From: Bacteroidota bacterium
Lineage (GTDB): Bacteria; Bacteroidota; Bacteroidia; Bacteroidales; JAAUTT01
DNA: 64,000 nucleotides
Assembly: GCA_023429135.1 (NCBI GenBank)
Contig: JAEYWD010000028.1
Span: 62,001 to 126,000, forward strand
Direction of reading: 5' to 3'
Below the pieces are notes generated by a model. It saw nothing but the letters and a program-made list of their open reading frames with translations. It did not search any database and had not been told where the DNA came from. Shown here piece after piece: positions 1 through 8,683 of this stretch. The first letter of the stretch is position 1. Every line of letters starts with the position of its first letter. The position numbers and the translations under genes were made by a program.

Positions 1-1152
1 GTTAGTGCTATCAACGATTTAAAAATCAGATTATCGTACGGAGAAACTGGTCGTTCTGGTTTTGGCCGATACTCAGCTTTAGCCCGTTACCAGGATTTTG
101 GCAAATGGCAAAATGACGAAGGACAGTGGATTCCGGTTTACGGCCCCTCGAACAACCCTAACCCCGATTTGCACTGGGAAAAACAGCTCTCCTATAATGC
201 AGGAGTTGACTTCTCTCTTTTCAGCAACAGGTTGAGTGGTAGCTTCGATATGTTTATCAGAAAAGGTAAAGATGTAATTTCTAACTACGATGCTCCGCTT
301 CCTCCTTTTCTTCACGATCAGATATTTACAAACGTGGCCTCAACAAGTGCAAAAGGTGCTGAGTTAATGGTAAACTGGACTGTTATTGATAAAGAAGAAT
401 TCCGATATAACACCAATGTTAGTTTCGCCTATGTAAAATCGAAGCTCGATAAATTCTCAAACGGAACATTTAATAAGGGCTTTATGACCCGTTACAATCT
501 TCCTTCTCCTGGTAATCCCGGACCTGCCCAGCGTTTGGAAGATGGTGTGGAAATAGGCAGCTTCTATGGCTACAAATATGCAGGCGTAAATGAACAGGGT
601 CAGATTCTTATTTGGAAAGAAGGCAAAGAAGGTACTGAAAAAGTAGTTGCTTCCTCGTCCGATGCCAAAGAGACAGATAAAACTTACCTTGGACATGGAG
701 CTCCCAGATATGAACTAACCTGGGGTAATTCTTTCAACTATAAAGGTTTCGATCTTACCTTATATTTCCGTGGGCGTTTCGATTACCAGATTCTTAATCT
801 TTACCAGATGTATTATGGCTTAACTGCCGAACCCAATGTGAATCTGCTTAAAGATGCCTTCGGCAGAAATGCCCATATAAAATCGGGTAAGGTAATGACC
901 GATTACTTCCTGGAAAATGGTGATTATTTTAAACTGGATAATTTGACGTTGGGATGGACAGCTCCCATCAAAAACAATTATATCAGCAATATCAGAATTT
1001 ATGGAAGTATTCGTAACGTATTTACGATTACCAAATATTCGGGACTCGATCCTACCACGGTTAATATCACAGGTCTGGAACCAGGTATAGGCGATCTTAA
1101 TGTATATCCTATTGCCCGTAATTACACGCTGGGATTACAAGTTACATTCTAA
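1..1152 (+). CDS. SusC/RagA-family TonB-dependent outer-membrane receptor, C-terminal part (5' end outside window)
   Basis: The frame is open from base 1 and begins VSAINDLKIRLSYGETG, the typical beta-barrel segment of SusC proteins, so the methionine at 169 is internal and not the start. About 384 residues of the C-terminal barrel are present, ending in the aromatic strand YTLGLQVTF expected for a BAM-inserted outer-membrane protein. The family imports oligosaccharides or other large nutrients with TonB energy, capped by the SusD lipoprotein encoded 33 bp downstream. The N-terminal carboxypeptidase-like and plug domains lie outside the window. Substrate cannot be deduced. Confidence 0.95.
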   Translation, partial: VSAINDLKIRLSYGETGRSGFGRYSALARYQDFGKWQNDEGQWIPVYGPSNNPNPDLHWEKQLSYNAGVDFSLFSNRLSGSFDMFIRKGKDVISNYDAPLPPFLHDQIFTNVASTSAKGAELMVNWTVIDKEEFRYNTNVSFAYVKSKLDKFSNGTFNKGFMTRYNLPSPGNPGPAQRLEDGVEIGSFYGYKYAGVNEQGQILIWKEGKEGTEKVVASSSDAKETDKTYLGHGAPRYELTWGNSFNYKGFDLTLYFRGRFDYQILNLYQMYYGLTAEPNVNLLKDAFGRNAHIKSGKVMTDYFLENGDYFKLDNLTLGWTAPIKNNYISNIRIYGSIRNVFTITKYSGLDPTTVNITGLEPGIGDLNVYPIARNYTLGLQVTF

Positions 1153-1185
1153 TATCAGTTATAATTAATTAAAACGATTATACAA

Positions 1186-2883
1186 ATGAAGAAATTAAAA
1201 TTCCTCTATATACTGTTGCTTATTCTTGTAGCAACCCCCTCATGTACCGATTTGGATGAGGAAGTATTTGATACACTCACTACGGATATATATTATCAGG
1301 ATAAGAATTCTGTAATTGCAGCACTTGTCCGTCCCTACGAGCATGGCCACTGGTGTGCCTGGGATGGAGACCGATGGTTAATGCAGGAATTAACTGCCGA
1401 TAATTTTGTTTGGACTCAAAAAGGTAAGCATGGTTATGATGGCGGAGACTGGATCCGGTTGCACCGTCACCAATGGACTGCAGAGGATAACCACGTTTAT
1501 GGCAGTTGGGTAGGCCCTTTCCAGGGTATTGCCCAATGCAATCAGTTTTTATCAGACTTTAAGGGCTTGGATTATACAAAGCTCGACTTAACCGAGACGG
1601 ACAAAACTCAGCATATTTCGGAACTACGGACCCTCAGAGCATGGTTCTACCTGTTTCTGATTGACTTTTTCAGAGAAGTACCTATAGTAGAAGATGTGAA
1701 TACAGTTAAAGGTCAATCCAGCGCTCAGGAAGTATTTGCTTTTATTGAGAAGGAAATTAAAGAATCTATTCCCGGATTACCCAAGAATGGAAAGGCAGGA
1801 CGTTGGGACCAAGGTGGCGCAGCTTCTTTATTGGTGCGTCTGTATCTGAATGCTGAAAAATGGACTGGGACTCCCCGTTATAACGATTGTGCAACAGTTG
1901 CCCAGGAGATTATCAATGGCACTTACGGTACCTATAGTATCGATCCTGATTATCGCGGACCTTTTCGCTCAGGAGTGAAAGGCTACAGGTCTCCCGAAAA
2001 TATCCTCGAATTTCCTCATGCCAAAAACTATTACGAATTCGGTTGGATGTATAACGCTATGATGCACTATCAGGCACGTTATTCCCTCGATAACGATTGG
2101 GGTGGCTGGAATGGTATAACTTTAACTCCCTCCAGGGACCTGAATGGTGATCTTTATACCTATAAAAGAGGTTTGCCATACGAAAAGTACAGCAATACCG
2201 ATTTTCGTAAACAACCTTTCAGAACAACATCCACTGAGGGTGATTATGAAGGTTTTTTCCTGATCGGCCAACAGTACGAATACAATTATGCACAGGGATT
2301 CGGGTTTGATAGTACTAAAAAGGTTACTGGTACCGAAGAATATAATGGCAAACCTTTATTTTATGTTGACCAGGTTGGCCGATTCTCCGAAAAACCCGGA
2401 GGTCGCTGGAATGAAGGCTCACAGGTTAGTACAGGAGAAGAAAATACTGGTGTACGTTTTATTAAATTCCCCTGGTTGCCTTTAACAAAAACAATGTTCC
2501 AGTTCAACTCGGCTCCCGAGATCCGTTTGGCCGAAATATACTACTCCCTGGCTGAATGTAAATTCCGTTCAGGCGATGTAAATGGTGCAGCCACTCTGCT
2601 TGATGCAGTTCGGCAGAGAAACTTTGCTCCTGCAAATTGGGCTGCTCAAAGTTATGTGCAAAATATCAGCAGGTTAACAGAGGAAGAATTTGTTGATGAT
2701 TTGGGGCGTGAATTCTTGGGCGAACGTCATCGCCGTACCGACCTTATCCGTTGGAACAAGTATGGGGAGGAATGGTGGGACAAACCAGTCGATACAAAGG
2801 ATAAAACAATCCTGCCAATCCCGCAGAGAGCCTTAAATTCAAATCCTTTACTTAAGCCAAATAAGGGAAACGAAAATCTGTAG
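1186..2883 (+). CDS. SusD/RagB-family nutrient-binding surface lipoprotein
   Basis: 565 residues. A lipoprotein signal peptide with lipobox TPSC near residue 20 is followed by the SusD fold; the C-terminal third has the family hallmark (EIRLAEIYYSLAECKFRSGD, then a VRQRN helix and an EFLGERHRRTDLIRW segment). It should sit on the cell surface as the lid of the preceding SusC. The pair is cotranscribed (33 bp gap) and followed by a strong terminator at 2949. The middle of the protein is unusually rich in Trp, Tyr and Gly, which fits a carbohydrate-binding surface, but the ligand is unknown. Confidence 0.95.
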   Translation: MKKLKFLYILLLILVATPSCTDLDEEVFDTLTTDIYYQDKNSVIAALVRPYEHGHWCAWDGDRWLMQELTADNFVWTQKGKHGYDGGDWIRLHRHQWTAEDNHVYGSWVGPFQGIAQCNQFLSDFKGLDYTKLDLTETDKTQHISELRTLRAWFYLFLIDFFREVPIVEDVNTVKGQSSAQEVFAFIEKEIKESIPGLPKNGKAGRWDQGGAASLLVRLYLNAEKWTGTPRYNDCATVAQEIINGTYGTYSIDPDYRGPFRSGVKGYRSPENILEFPHAKNYYEFGWMYNAMMHYQARYSLDNDWGGWNGITLTPSRDLNGDLYTYKRGLPYEKYSNTDFRKQPFRTTSTEGDYEGFFLIGQQYEYNYAQGFGFDSTKKVTGTEEYNGKPLFYVDQVGRFSEKPGGRWNEGSQVSTGEENTGVRFIKFPWLPLTKTMFQFNSAPEIRLAEIYYSLAECKFRSGDVNGAATLLDAVRQRNFAPANWAAQSYVQNISRLTEEEFVDDLGREFLGERHRRTDLIRWNKYGEEWWDKPVDTKDKTILPIPQRALNSNPLLKPNKGNENL

Positions 2884-2948
2884 CAAATCGAAGCAAATAG
2901 TTAAATAGTAGTAGTTATTAGTTCATTAATTGTTATTAACTTAACCTT

Positions 2949-2977
2949 AAGAGGTGTCGTGAGGCACCTCTTTTTTT
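2949..2977 (+). terminator. Intrinsic terminator after susCD
   Basis: Ten-base-pair stem (arms 2949-2958 and 2963-2972, one G-T pair) closed by a GTGA tetraloop and running into seven T residues. It lies 66 bp after the SusD stop and ends the susCD transcript. Confidence 0.9.
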
Positions 2978-3028
2978 GTTATAGAATTCTGCATAACTAT
3001 TATTAAATTGCGGTAAATAACTATTCAG

Positions 3029-4033
3029 ATGAGAAAAACTGCAATACTCCTAACTTTGTCAGTCTGCATGCTGGCGTGTACCAGTCCAACAGGAAATAAT
3101 CTTCACGTTTCTATTGTTAGTGAGAAGCCAACTAAAAACATTGTGGCCGCTTACGATGGTTTCGATAAAGGAAAGGGTAATACCTCCGTGGCTTTTGATG
3201 CTGCCAATGTTTATAAATGGTCGGGAGAATCGCCATTTGAGCACGAGACGCTAGGATATTTCGATTCCATGGGCAGGGAAATTGCATATATCAAACGTGA
3301 TCGCGATCTGGGGCAAACTTTTACTTATACCGGAAGTGCGACAAAAATTTGGAAATCAGTTACTGTTCGTCTTGGATTTGGTACCAATGTGGTGCGACAG
3401 GGGATGTATGGTAAAAATATTTCGATTCAGATTTTTGAAATTACAGGAGAGCCGGTTTTAAATAATAATGGGTCGAACGAAAAAGTTGAGGCTTTTCATG
3501 GATTTCCACATAACCGACCGGGCGATTCCATAGCCTCCATTCGCGACGACTACTTTATCGGTGAAACATACACCAGCATTGGCGTTTTTACCGGAGCAAA
3601 GTTTCCTTCCAAAACCAATTTTGGTTTTACCAGCGACACCACCAGTGTTTCCCCCGACGATTCAAGGGTAAAGGGTAGATTTCTGCGGTTTGAATTTCCT
3701 GTTTCTGCAAAAATTGAGTTACAGCCCGGGAAAAAATATGCCTTTTTGTTAATGATAGACGAAATGGGATCGGATGTAGGATTTACACTTGCCAACAATT
3801 ATTATGGCTCGTACGAAGGTGGGCATGGCATCCGTCGCGATGGTAATGGCGTTTTTCCTCCGGTTCCTGCCGATCCTGCGAAAGATTTTACAGATCCGGC
3901 AAATAAGAAAGCTCTGGAGTCGGCACATTTCCCAACCAACTTTCAGGAGCGTATCAAAATTTCTCCGGGCACCAACGGTTACCCCGATGTTTGTACCTGG
4001 CGCGATTTGTCGTTTTTTATTGAAGTTGAGTAA
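3029..4033 (+). CDS. Uncharacterised surface lipoprotein associated with the susCD locus
   Basis: 334 residues with a lipoprotein signal peptide (lipobox MLAC, Cys17). No catalytic motif recognised. The body is beta-rich with many Gly/Phe/Tyr-containing strands and two stretches that read like jelly-roll strands (AKIELQPGKKYAFLLMIDE; SVTVRLGFGT), so a carbohydrate-binding or sialate-esterase-like beta-sandwich is conceivable but not shown. It is separated from susD by a terminator, so it probably has its own promoter although no clear TAnnTTTG box was found. Its position just after susCD suggests a PUL accessory role. Confidence 0.75.
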   Translation: MRKTAILLTLSVCMLACTSPTGNNLHVSIVSEKPTKNIVAAYDGFDKGKGNTSVAFDAANVYKWSGESPFEHETLGYFDSMGREIAYIKRDRDLGQTFTYTGSATKIWKSVTVRLGFGTNVVRQGMYGKNISIQIFEITGEPVLNNNGSNEKVEAFHGFPHNRPGDSIASIRDDYFIGETYTSIGVFTGAKFPSKTNFGFTSDTTSVSPDDSRVKGRFLRFEFPVSAKIELQPGKKYAFLLMIDEMGSDVGFTLANNYYGSYEGGHGIRRDGNGVFPPVPADPAKDFTDPANKKALESAHFPTNFQERIKISPGTNGYPDVCTWRDLSFFIEVE

Positions 4034-4151
4034 AAACAAATTAAACTCTGGAATGATTTATAGGTTTGCTTCTCTGGAGATGTTTACCAGGTAACATTAT
4101 AGCCGTTATTTACAAAACTAACTTTATCTTGAAAATTGAAAATAATTGTTT

Positions 4152-4910
4152 ATGCGTTTTATTTTCCTCTTTTTATTAATTAGCATTTCAATTTCAGGTT
4201 ATTCCCAACCCCGCTACATTCACGTTCTCGTGGCGCTTTGCGATAACGATAACCAGGGTATTGTACCCGTTCCACGCAAAATTGGAAATGGGCAGGATCC
4301 GGCCAATAACCTTTACTGGGGCTGTGGCTTTGGTGTGAAAACCTTTTTTAAGAAACAAGCCGAATGGAAATTAATTAAGCAGATAAACGATCCTGAACAG
4401 GATATTTATGAACGGCTTATTTTTAAGCACAAGGAAAAACCTGTTTACCTGGTTGCTGATGCTTATAACGGTGCCGCTATAAAGCAGACCACCATCGACC
4501 TGCTGAATTATGCCGCCGGAAGAAACAAGCTAATACTGGAAGTGGATTCATTAAAACTGAAGGCCGGAGGCAATGCCGATCTGATAGCTTATGTCGGGCA
4601 CGATGGGTTGATGGATTTCTCTCTTGATAATTATCCATCGCAGTTAGATCAAAAGAAACGCGAAGTAATTATTCTGGCTTGTGCCAGCCGCAATTATTTT
4701 TACAAACCTATAAGTAAAACCGGAGCATTCCCGTTGCTGTGGACTACCAACCTGATGTGTCCAGAGGCTTATACGCTGGACGCCGCCATCGATTCATGGA
4801 TTCAAAACGATCTTCCGGCTACCACCCGCGAAAAAGCTGCACAGGTTTACAATCAATACCAGAAATGCGGCATTAAGGGGGCGAGGAATTTGTTTGCGAC
4901 GGGATTTTAA
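4152..4910 (+). CDS. Secreted protein with a possible caspase-like His/Cys dyad
   Basis: 252 residues from the second ATG (4152), chosen because it begins directly with the signal peptide MRFIFLFLLISISISGYSQ; an ATG two codons upstream (4146) is also possible. The mature part has alternating hydrophobic strands. One strand ends in AYVGHDG (His about 150) and the next, about 20 residues later, in IILACAS (Cys about 177). This is the layout of the His-Gly and Cys motifs in caspase/gingipain/clostripain (clan CD) folds. The family is not recognised and peptidase activity is only an inference. Stands alone on its strand, 41 bp before the next gene. Confidence 0.7.
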   Translation: MRFIFLFLLISISISGYSQPRYIHVLVALCDNDNQGIVPVPRKIGNGQDPANNLYWGCGFGVKTFFKKQAEWKLIKQINDPEQDIYERLIFKHKEKPVYLVADAYNGAAIKQTTIDLLNYAAGRNKLILEVDSLKLKAGGNADLIAYVGHDGLMDFSLDNYPSQLDQKKREVIILACASRNYFYKPISKTGAFPLLWTTNLMCPEAYTLDAAIDSWIQNDLPATTREKAAQVYNQYQKCGIKGARNLFATGF

Positions 4911-4951
4911 AATTAGGAGGAAGAAAACTTAACTTTGAAACTATTGATATT

Positions 4952-5596
4952 ATGATTAAAAAACTTTGGATTGTTGCTGTTCTGTTACTTATTATCCATT
5001 TTACAATTCAATATGGTTTTTATATTCATTACGATTATTCATCCAGTCTTGGCTGGATTAGCCTTGCTTCGGATGTTCTGGGTAATGTATTGCTGATTGT
5101 TGTTTCAGGAGGAGTTCTGGGAGCTCTGTTTGCTTTGATTCCTTCAAGAGGCAAAAATTATCCGGACCGCTTTAAGATTGCATTTCCTTTATTAATGTCT
5201 TTTTCACTTTTGCTGACTATCGCTTCTTTTATTTTCATGGTTTTTTATGGTAAACAAAGAGGATATAATGCCAGAGAAAATGTATACTATCACAATATCA
5301 CAACTCCAGTAGATATCAATTGTTCTTCAGTTCATAACGGAGAATTTTCGATGGATGATTACCGGATAAAACGTCGCGATAATATTCAGATAGAAACCAA
5401 TCTTAAAACCGGAAAGACTGTTGAATTCAAAGTCGAATGGATTAATGATTGTGAATATTCATTAACTCCTGTGAATAATGACCTGAAAAAAACATTTATA
5501 AAAATTACTCAGGTTAACGAAGATTTTTACACTTGCTATGGAAAGGTTGAAGAAAACATGCCAGCAGTCTTCTTCAAAATCAAAAGAGTGAAATAA
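4952..5596 (+). CDS. Uncharacterised membrane protein
   Basis: 214 residues. Three hydrophobic segments in the N-terminal half (about 5-25, 39-61, 73-98) are followed by a charged C-terminal domain of about 110 residues that is predicted beta-rich (DYRIKRRDNIQIETNLKTGKTVEFKVEW). No family recognised; the C-terminal part resembles small lipocalin-like or DNA-unrelated sandwich domains only superficially. It follows the preceding gene by 41 bp and may be cotranscribed. Confidence 0.65.
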   Translation: MIKKLWIVAVLLLIIHFTIQYGFYIHYDYSSSLGWISLASDVLGNVLLIVVSGGVLGALFALIPSRGKNYPDRFKIAFPLLMSFSLLLTIASFIFMVFYGKQRGYNARENVYYHNITTPVDINCSSVHNGEFSMDDYRIKRRDNIQIETNLKTGKTVEFKVEWINDCEYSLTPVNNDLKKTFIKITQVNEDFYTCYGKVEENMPAVFFKIKRVK

Positions 5597-5632
5597 TGTA
5601 TAACTCTCAGAAAGGTATATTGCTGATGGAAA

Positions 5633-6508
5633 TTATTCAGAAGGCACAGACATTCTTACAGTTTTCCAGGTTTCTATTGCCCAATCCCAATCATTTTCGT
5701 TCTTGTAACATATTGTCACAAGGATTAAATGGCCGGGAATAGCCATGCGGCCACTTAACATCCAGTACTCTTCAACGTTTTCCTGATTCTGTGTGATTTC
5801 TGCCCAACCTTTTTGAGTGCCATCATCAAAATATATGAGGCCTTCCCGGGTTGGTTGATCATTAAGAATTTTATCAGCCGAAATAACTTTGCCATCTTTC
5901 CCTGATATTTCGTAGGAACTGCCTCTTATGGTCCTGTCATTGAACCAATAAACGATTGTGCTTTGGTCGTTTTCCATGTCGCAGTAAAAATATCCCGGAA
6001 TTAACCCTGTCCATTTGCCTGTAAGATTTCGTTTCATGAACCTTTTCTTAAAACCTATCCCTTCAGGATTGGGGGCCGATGGGTATAAGCTTTTATCGAG
6101 ATTTTGCCTGATTTGTTCTATTTCTTTTAGGGGTAATTCAATTTCAAAATTTAGTCTTTTAGCCTCGTTAAAACAATCAATTACAAATTCACATTTTTTT
6201 TGATCTTCATCAGAAAAAGCAGTTCTCCAGTCTAAATCAACCCAGGCTGTTACTAAGGCACTTTTAAGAAAGAATTCACTGTCAAAACCTTTGTTCCACC
6301 AAGGGAAAAATGCAGCCCCATCATCATAGAGGTCAATAATGTTTTTTTGATTTATCCTTTCAAACCATTCTTTATTCCAATATCCCAGGGAGCTTATGGC
6401 ATAATAATCTCCTTCCACATAATAGTCTAAGGGCATGCTTAACATCAGTTTTGTATAGTCAGTTAGAGAGTTAAAATATTCAGCTACCTGCTTTAACCAT
6501 TCAAGCAT
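5633..6508 (-). CDS. Uncharacterised protein; reading frame continues upstream of the first ATG
   Basis: 291 residues from the ATG at 6508. Acidic, Trp-rich, no signal peptide, no recognised domain; residues 170-285 form alternating strands that look like a small beta-barrel (GLIPGYFYCDMENDQSTIVYWFNDRTI is one such stretch). The frame stays open for 41 further codons to 6631 and reads like protein (LQWVWKNADGDIGDETSYF), but contains no ATG, GTG or TTG, and a promoter box ends at 6636. Either this is a 5' leader, or the gene has lost its original start codon. Confidence 0.65.
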   Translation of the reverse strand: MLEWLKQVAEYFNSLTDYTKLMLSMPLDYYVEGDYYAISSLGYWNKEWFERINQKNIIDLYDDGAAFFPWWNKGFDSEFFLKSALVTAWVDLDWRTAFSDEDQKKCEFVIDCFNEAKRLNFEIELPLKEIEQIRQNLDKSLYPSAPNPEGIGFKKRFMKRNLTGKWTGLIPGYFYCDMENDQSTIVYWFNDRTIRGSSYEISGKDGKVISADKILNDQPTREGLIYFDDGTQKGWAEITQNQENVEEYWMLSGRMAIPGHLILVTICYKNENDWDWAIETWKTVRMSVPSE

Positions 6509-6635
6509 CTCTTCCTGAAGTTTGCTGAAGTCGCGGGTTTCGAAATAACTGGTTTCATCACCAATATCTCCATCAGCGTTTTTCCAAACCCATTGTAAAT
6601 TCAGTTTTTTGCCGATTGTCTTGATGTTGATTTAT

Positions 6636-6665
6636 CAAATATAGCAGAATAATACCGAAGTTCAA
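6636..6665 (-). promoter_or_regulatory. Bacteroidota-type promoter
   Basis: On the minus strand, TTG (6665-6663), 19 bases, then TATATTTG (6643-6636), matching the primary sigma-factor consensus TTTG-N(19-21)-TAnnTTTG of Bacteroidota. It should drive the 5633-6508 gene with a leader of about 120 nt. Confidence 0.6.
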
Positions 6666-6703
6666 CTGTCCTATGATTACATCAATGCGGAAAAATTCAA
6701 AAT

Positions 6704-6735
6704 GGAAAACCCTGCCGGGCATTCAGCCAGGCAGG
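6704..6735 (-). terminator. Probable intrinsic terminator after susD
   Basis: On the minus strand a nine-position stem with one mismatch (6735-6727 with 6719-6711) runs into a short GTTTT tract, 27 bp after the SusD stop codon. Confidence 0.5.
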
Positions 6736-6761
6736 ATTAAGGTTAAGTTAATTAAAAGGTT

Positions 6762-8663
6762 TTACCAACCAGGATTCTGCTGTAGGGTAATACAACGTTT
6801 AAGCTCGTCCTGCATAACAGGAAACAGGTAATGACGGGGAGTAACAAATACACGGCTTTCTACATAAAAGCGTTTCATCTTATACTTTTTACCGTTTATT
6901 ACAATCTTCCCCTCTGGGTCCTCAACAGGCTTCATACCGTTGATCATTCGCTGACATTTCGGGTAAGGCCAGTAATGCTGAGAGCGTGTATCGTTATTAT
7001 CGCCTGATGTCGCCCAGGTTTGTTCTTTAGCTATTTCGGATGTGCTGCTGGGTTCAAGATAAAGGCGACTGGTCCAGATACGGTTATTCTCGTAGAAAAA
7101 TTCCACACGACGTTCTCTCTGTATATATTCACTCATTACGGCTTTATTGGTTAAAGCTTCTGGCGCCATGGGAGCCATGAACGAACGTGCCCGGACCTGA
7201 TTAATTAGGTCGTATATTTCCTGATTAGGGCCCGAGGTTTCGTTTACTGCTTCGCAATAGATATAAATAAATTCAGGCAAGCGCCATATTGGAGGGCCGT
7301 TAATATCAAATGATTTGTCTCTGTTCCACGACTCTTTAAAAAGTTTTCTCAGAAAATACCCTGTGGTAGTGGAGTTTGAGGCATTTACCTTGTCGGAACC
7401 CTCGGCCGTATTTATTACTTTCCCTTTAAAAGTTGCTCCATGGTAAGTAATGTCACGGTAAAAACGTGGGTCTCTTTTCACACTCTCGTAAGGATTTTCG
7501 TCATCATATCCATCTGCAACAGCACGTGAACTATAAACCGGATAACCATAACCATCGGGAGCTATATATTCGTATTCGTCAACCTGTTCCTGTACCGGCA
7601 TCTGACGTGAGCTACCACCCCACGAAGGTGGATAAACGTCGCCCTGCCATGCATGATTCTTATCTTTTGTGACAAACCAAACAGCTTCCTGTTTATAAGC
7701 ATCCATACTGTAATACATATCCCAAAGTCGGGCATAAACTTTTGAATTACTTGTGTTTGTTCCGGCGTCATTTTTAAAATCGGTATTATCGTGACCTGTG
7801 TATAAACTGTACCGGGGCGCTCCCTCTACTTTAAAATCCAATAAGGCTTTAGCAGCTTCCTTTGCCTTTACCCAACGTGCCGCATTATAAGTGTATTCCG
7901 ATGCAAACTGCCGGGTGTCGCTGGGGAAAGAACCCCCGTTCCACATTGGTGTGGCGGCCATCCATCGAATAACTGCTTTTAATCCGAGGCAGGCACCTTT
8001 ATCCACTCGTCCGAAATCGGCGCCGCCCCAGAATTCGGGAACTCTTTCGAAAGCGGAATCGCAGTCCTGAACAATTTTCTCAACTATAGCATGGAAAGAA
8101 ATTTGTTTAAAGTCCATAGCTGCCTGAGGGTCTGCCGTGTGGTCCATGTATGAAACTTCTCCATACATGCGGGCTGCCAGATAATGCAGATAGGCTCTGA
8201 AAAAGTATGTTTCGCCGATTCGCTTGTTTAAATCTCCCGGTTGAAGAGGATTGTCGGGTGTTTTATATTTTCTGATACCCTCCAGAATAACATTGGCTTT
8301 TCTGATTTTTGCATACAAATCCCACCAATATTGTCCGCAACTGCTTCTGTCGGGGAATCCCATGGAACTCCAGTCCCCGGTATTAAACTTATTTGTTAAA
8401 CTACCTTCGGCGGTGGATCCTTCACATTCGTCGGTTACCGGAGCGCTGCTAAAATGGTTAAAAAATACAAGCGGACGGTTAGCCGATTTAGCATTTGCAT
8501 ACAAGTCGGTAACCAACTGATTTGTTTTATTATACCGGGTAAATACTTGCGTTTCGTCCATACTATCATCGGGTTTTCTGTCCAGAAAATCATCGCTGCA
8601 TCCAATAAATGCTAACCCGATAAAAATGATTTGTAAAAATTTCAATAAGAATTTCGTTTTCAT
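6762..8663 (-). CDS. SusD/RagB-family surface lipoprotein
   Basis: 633 residues with lipobox AFIGC (Cys22) followed by the acidic SDDFLD lipoprotein export-like stretch. The N-terminal helices (DLYANAKSANRP; YWWDLYAKIRKANVILEGIR; IGETYFFRAYLHYLAARMYGE) and the C-terminal IYCEAVNETSGPNQEIYDLINQVRARSF motif are typical SusD. It lies 20 bp after the SusC gene in the same operon and should be its surface lid. Slightly longer than the usual 500-600 residues. Expression is probably governed by the sigma/FecR pair at 12.4-14.2 kb. Confidence 0.95.
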   Translation of the reverse strand: MKTKFLLKFLQIIFIGLAFIGCSDDFLDRKPDDSMDETQVFTRYNKTNQLVTDLYANAKSANRPLVFFNHFSSAPVTDECEGSTAEGSLTNKFNTGDWSSMGFPDRSSCGQYWWDLYAKIRKANVILEGIRKYKTPDNPLQPGDLNKRIGETYFFRAYLHYLAARMYGEVSYMDHTADPQAAMDFKQISFHAIVEKIVQDCDSAFERVPEFWGGADFGRVDKGACLGLKAVIRWMAATPMWNGGSFPSDTRQFASEYTYNAARWVKAKEAAKALLDFKVEGAPRYSLYTGHDNTDFKNDAGTNTSNSKVYARLWDMYYSMDAYKQEAVWFVTKDKNHAWQGDVYPPSWGGSSRQMPVQEQVDEYEYIAPDGYGYPVYSSRAVADGYDDENPYESVKRDPRFYRDITYHGATFKGKVINTAEGSDKVNASNSTTTGYFLRKLFKESWNRDKSFDINGPPIWRLPEFIYIYCEAVNETSGPNQEIYDLINQVRARSFMAPMAPEALTNKAVMSEYIQRERRVEFFYENNRIWTSRLYLEPSSTSEIAKEQTWATSGDNNDTRSQHYWPYPKCQRMINGMKPVEDPEGKIVINGKKYKMKRFYVESRVFVTPRHYLFPVMQDELKRCITLQQNPGW

Positions 8664-8683
8664 AAGATGATATAATTAACAGG

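Noticed and set aside
169..1152. Complete gene starting at the ATG at 169
   Set aside because: The frame upstream to base 1 encodes a typical SusC barrel segment, so this is an internal methionine of a cut gene.
3749..4094. Two overlapping frames of about 100 codons around 3749-4094
   Set aside because: Both are shadows of the 3' end of the surface lipoprotein gene, whose frame has a signal peptide and protein-like composition.
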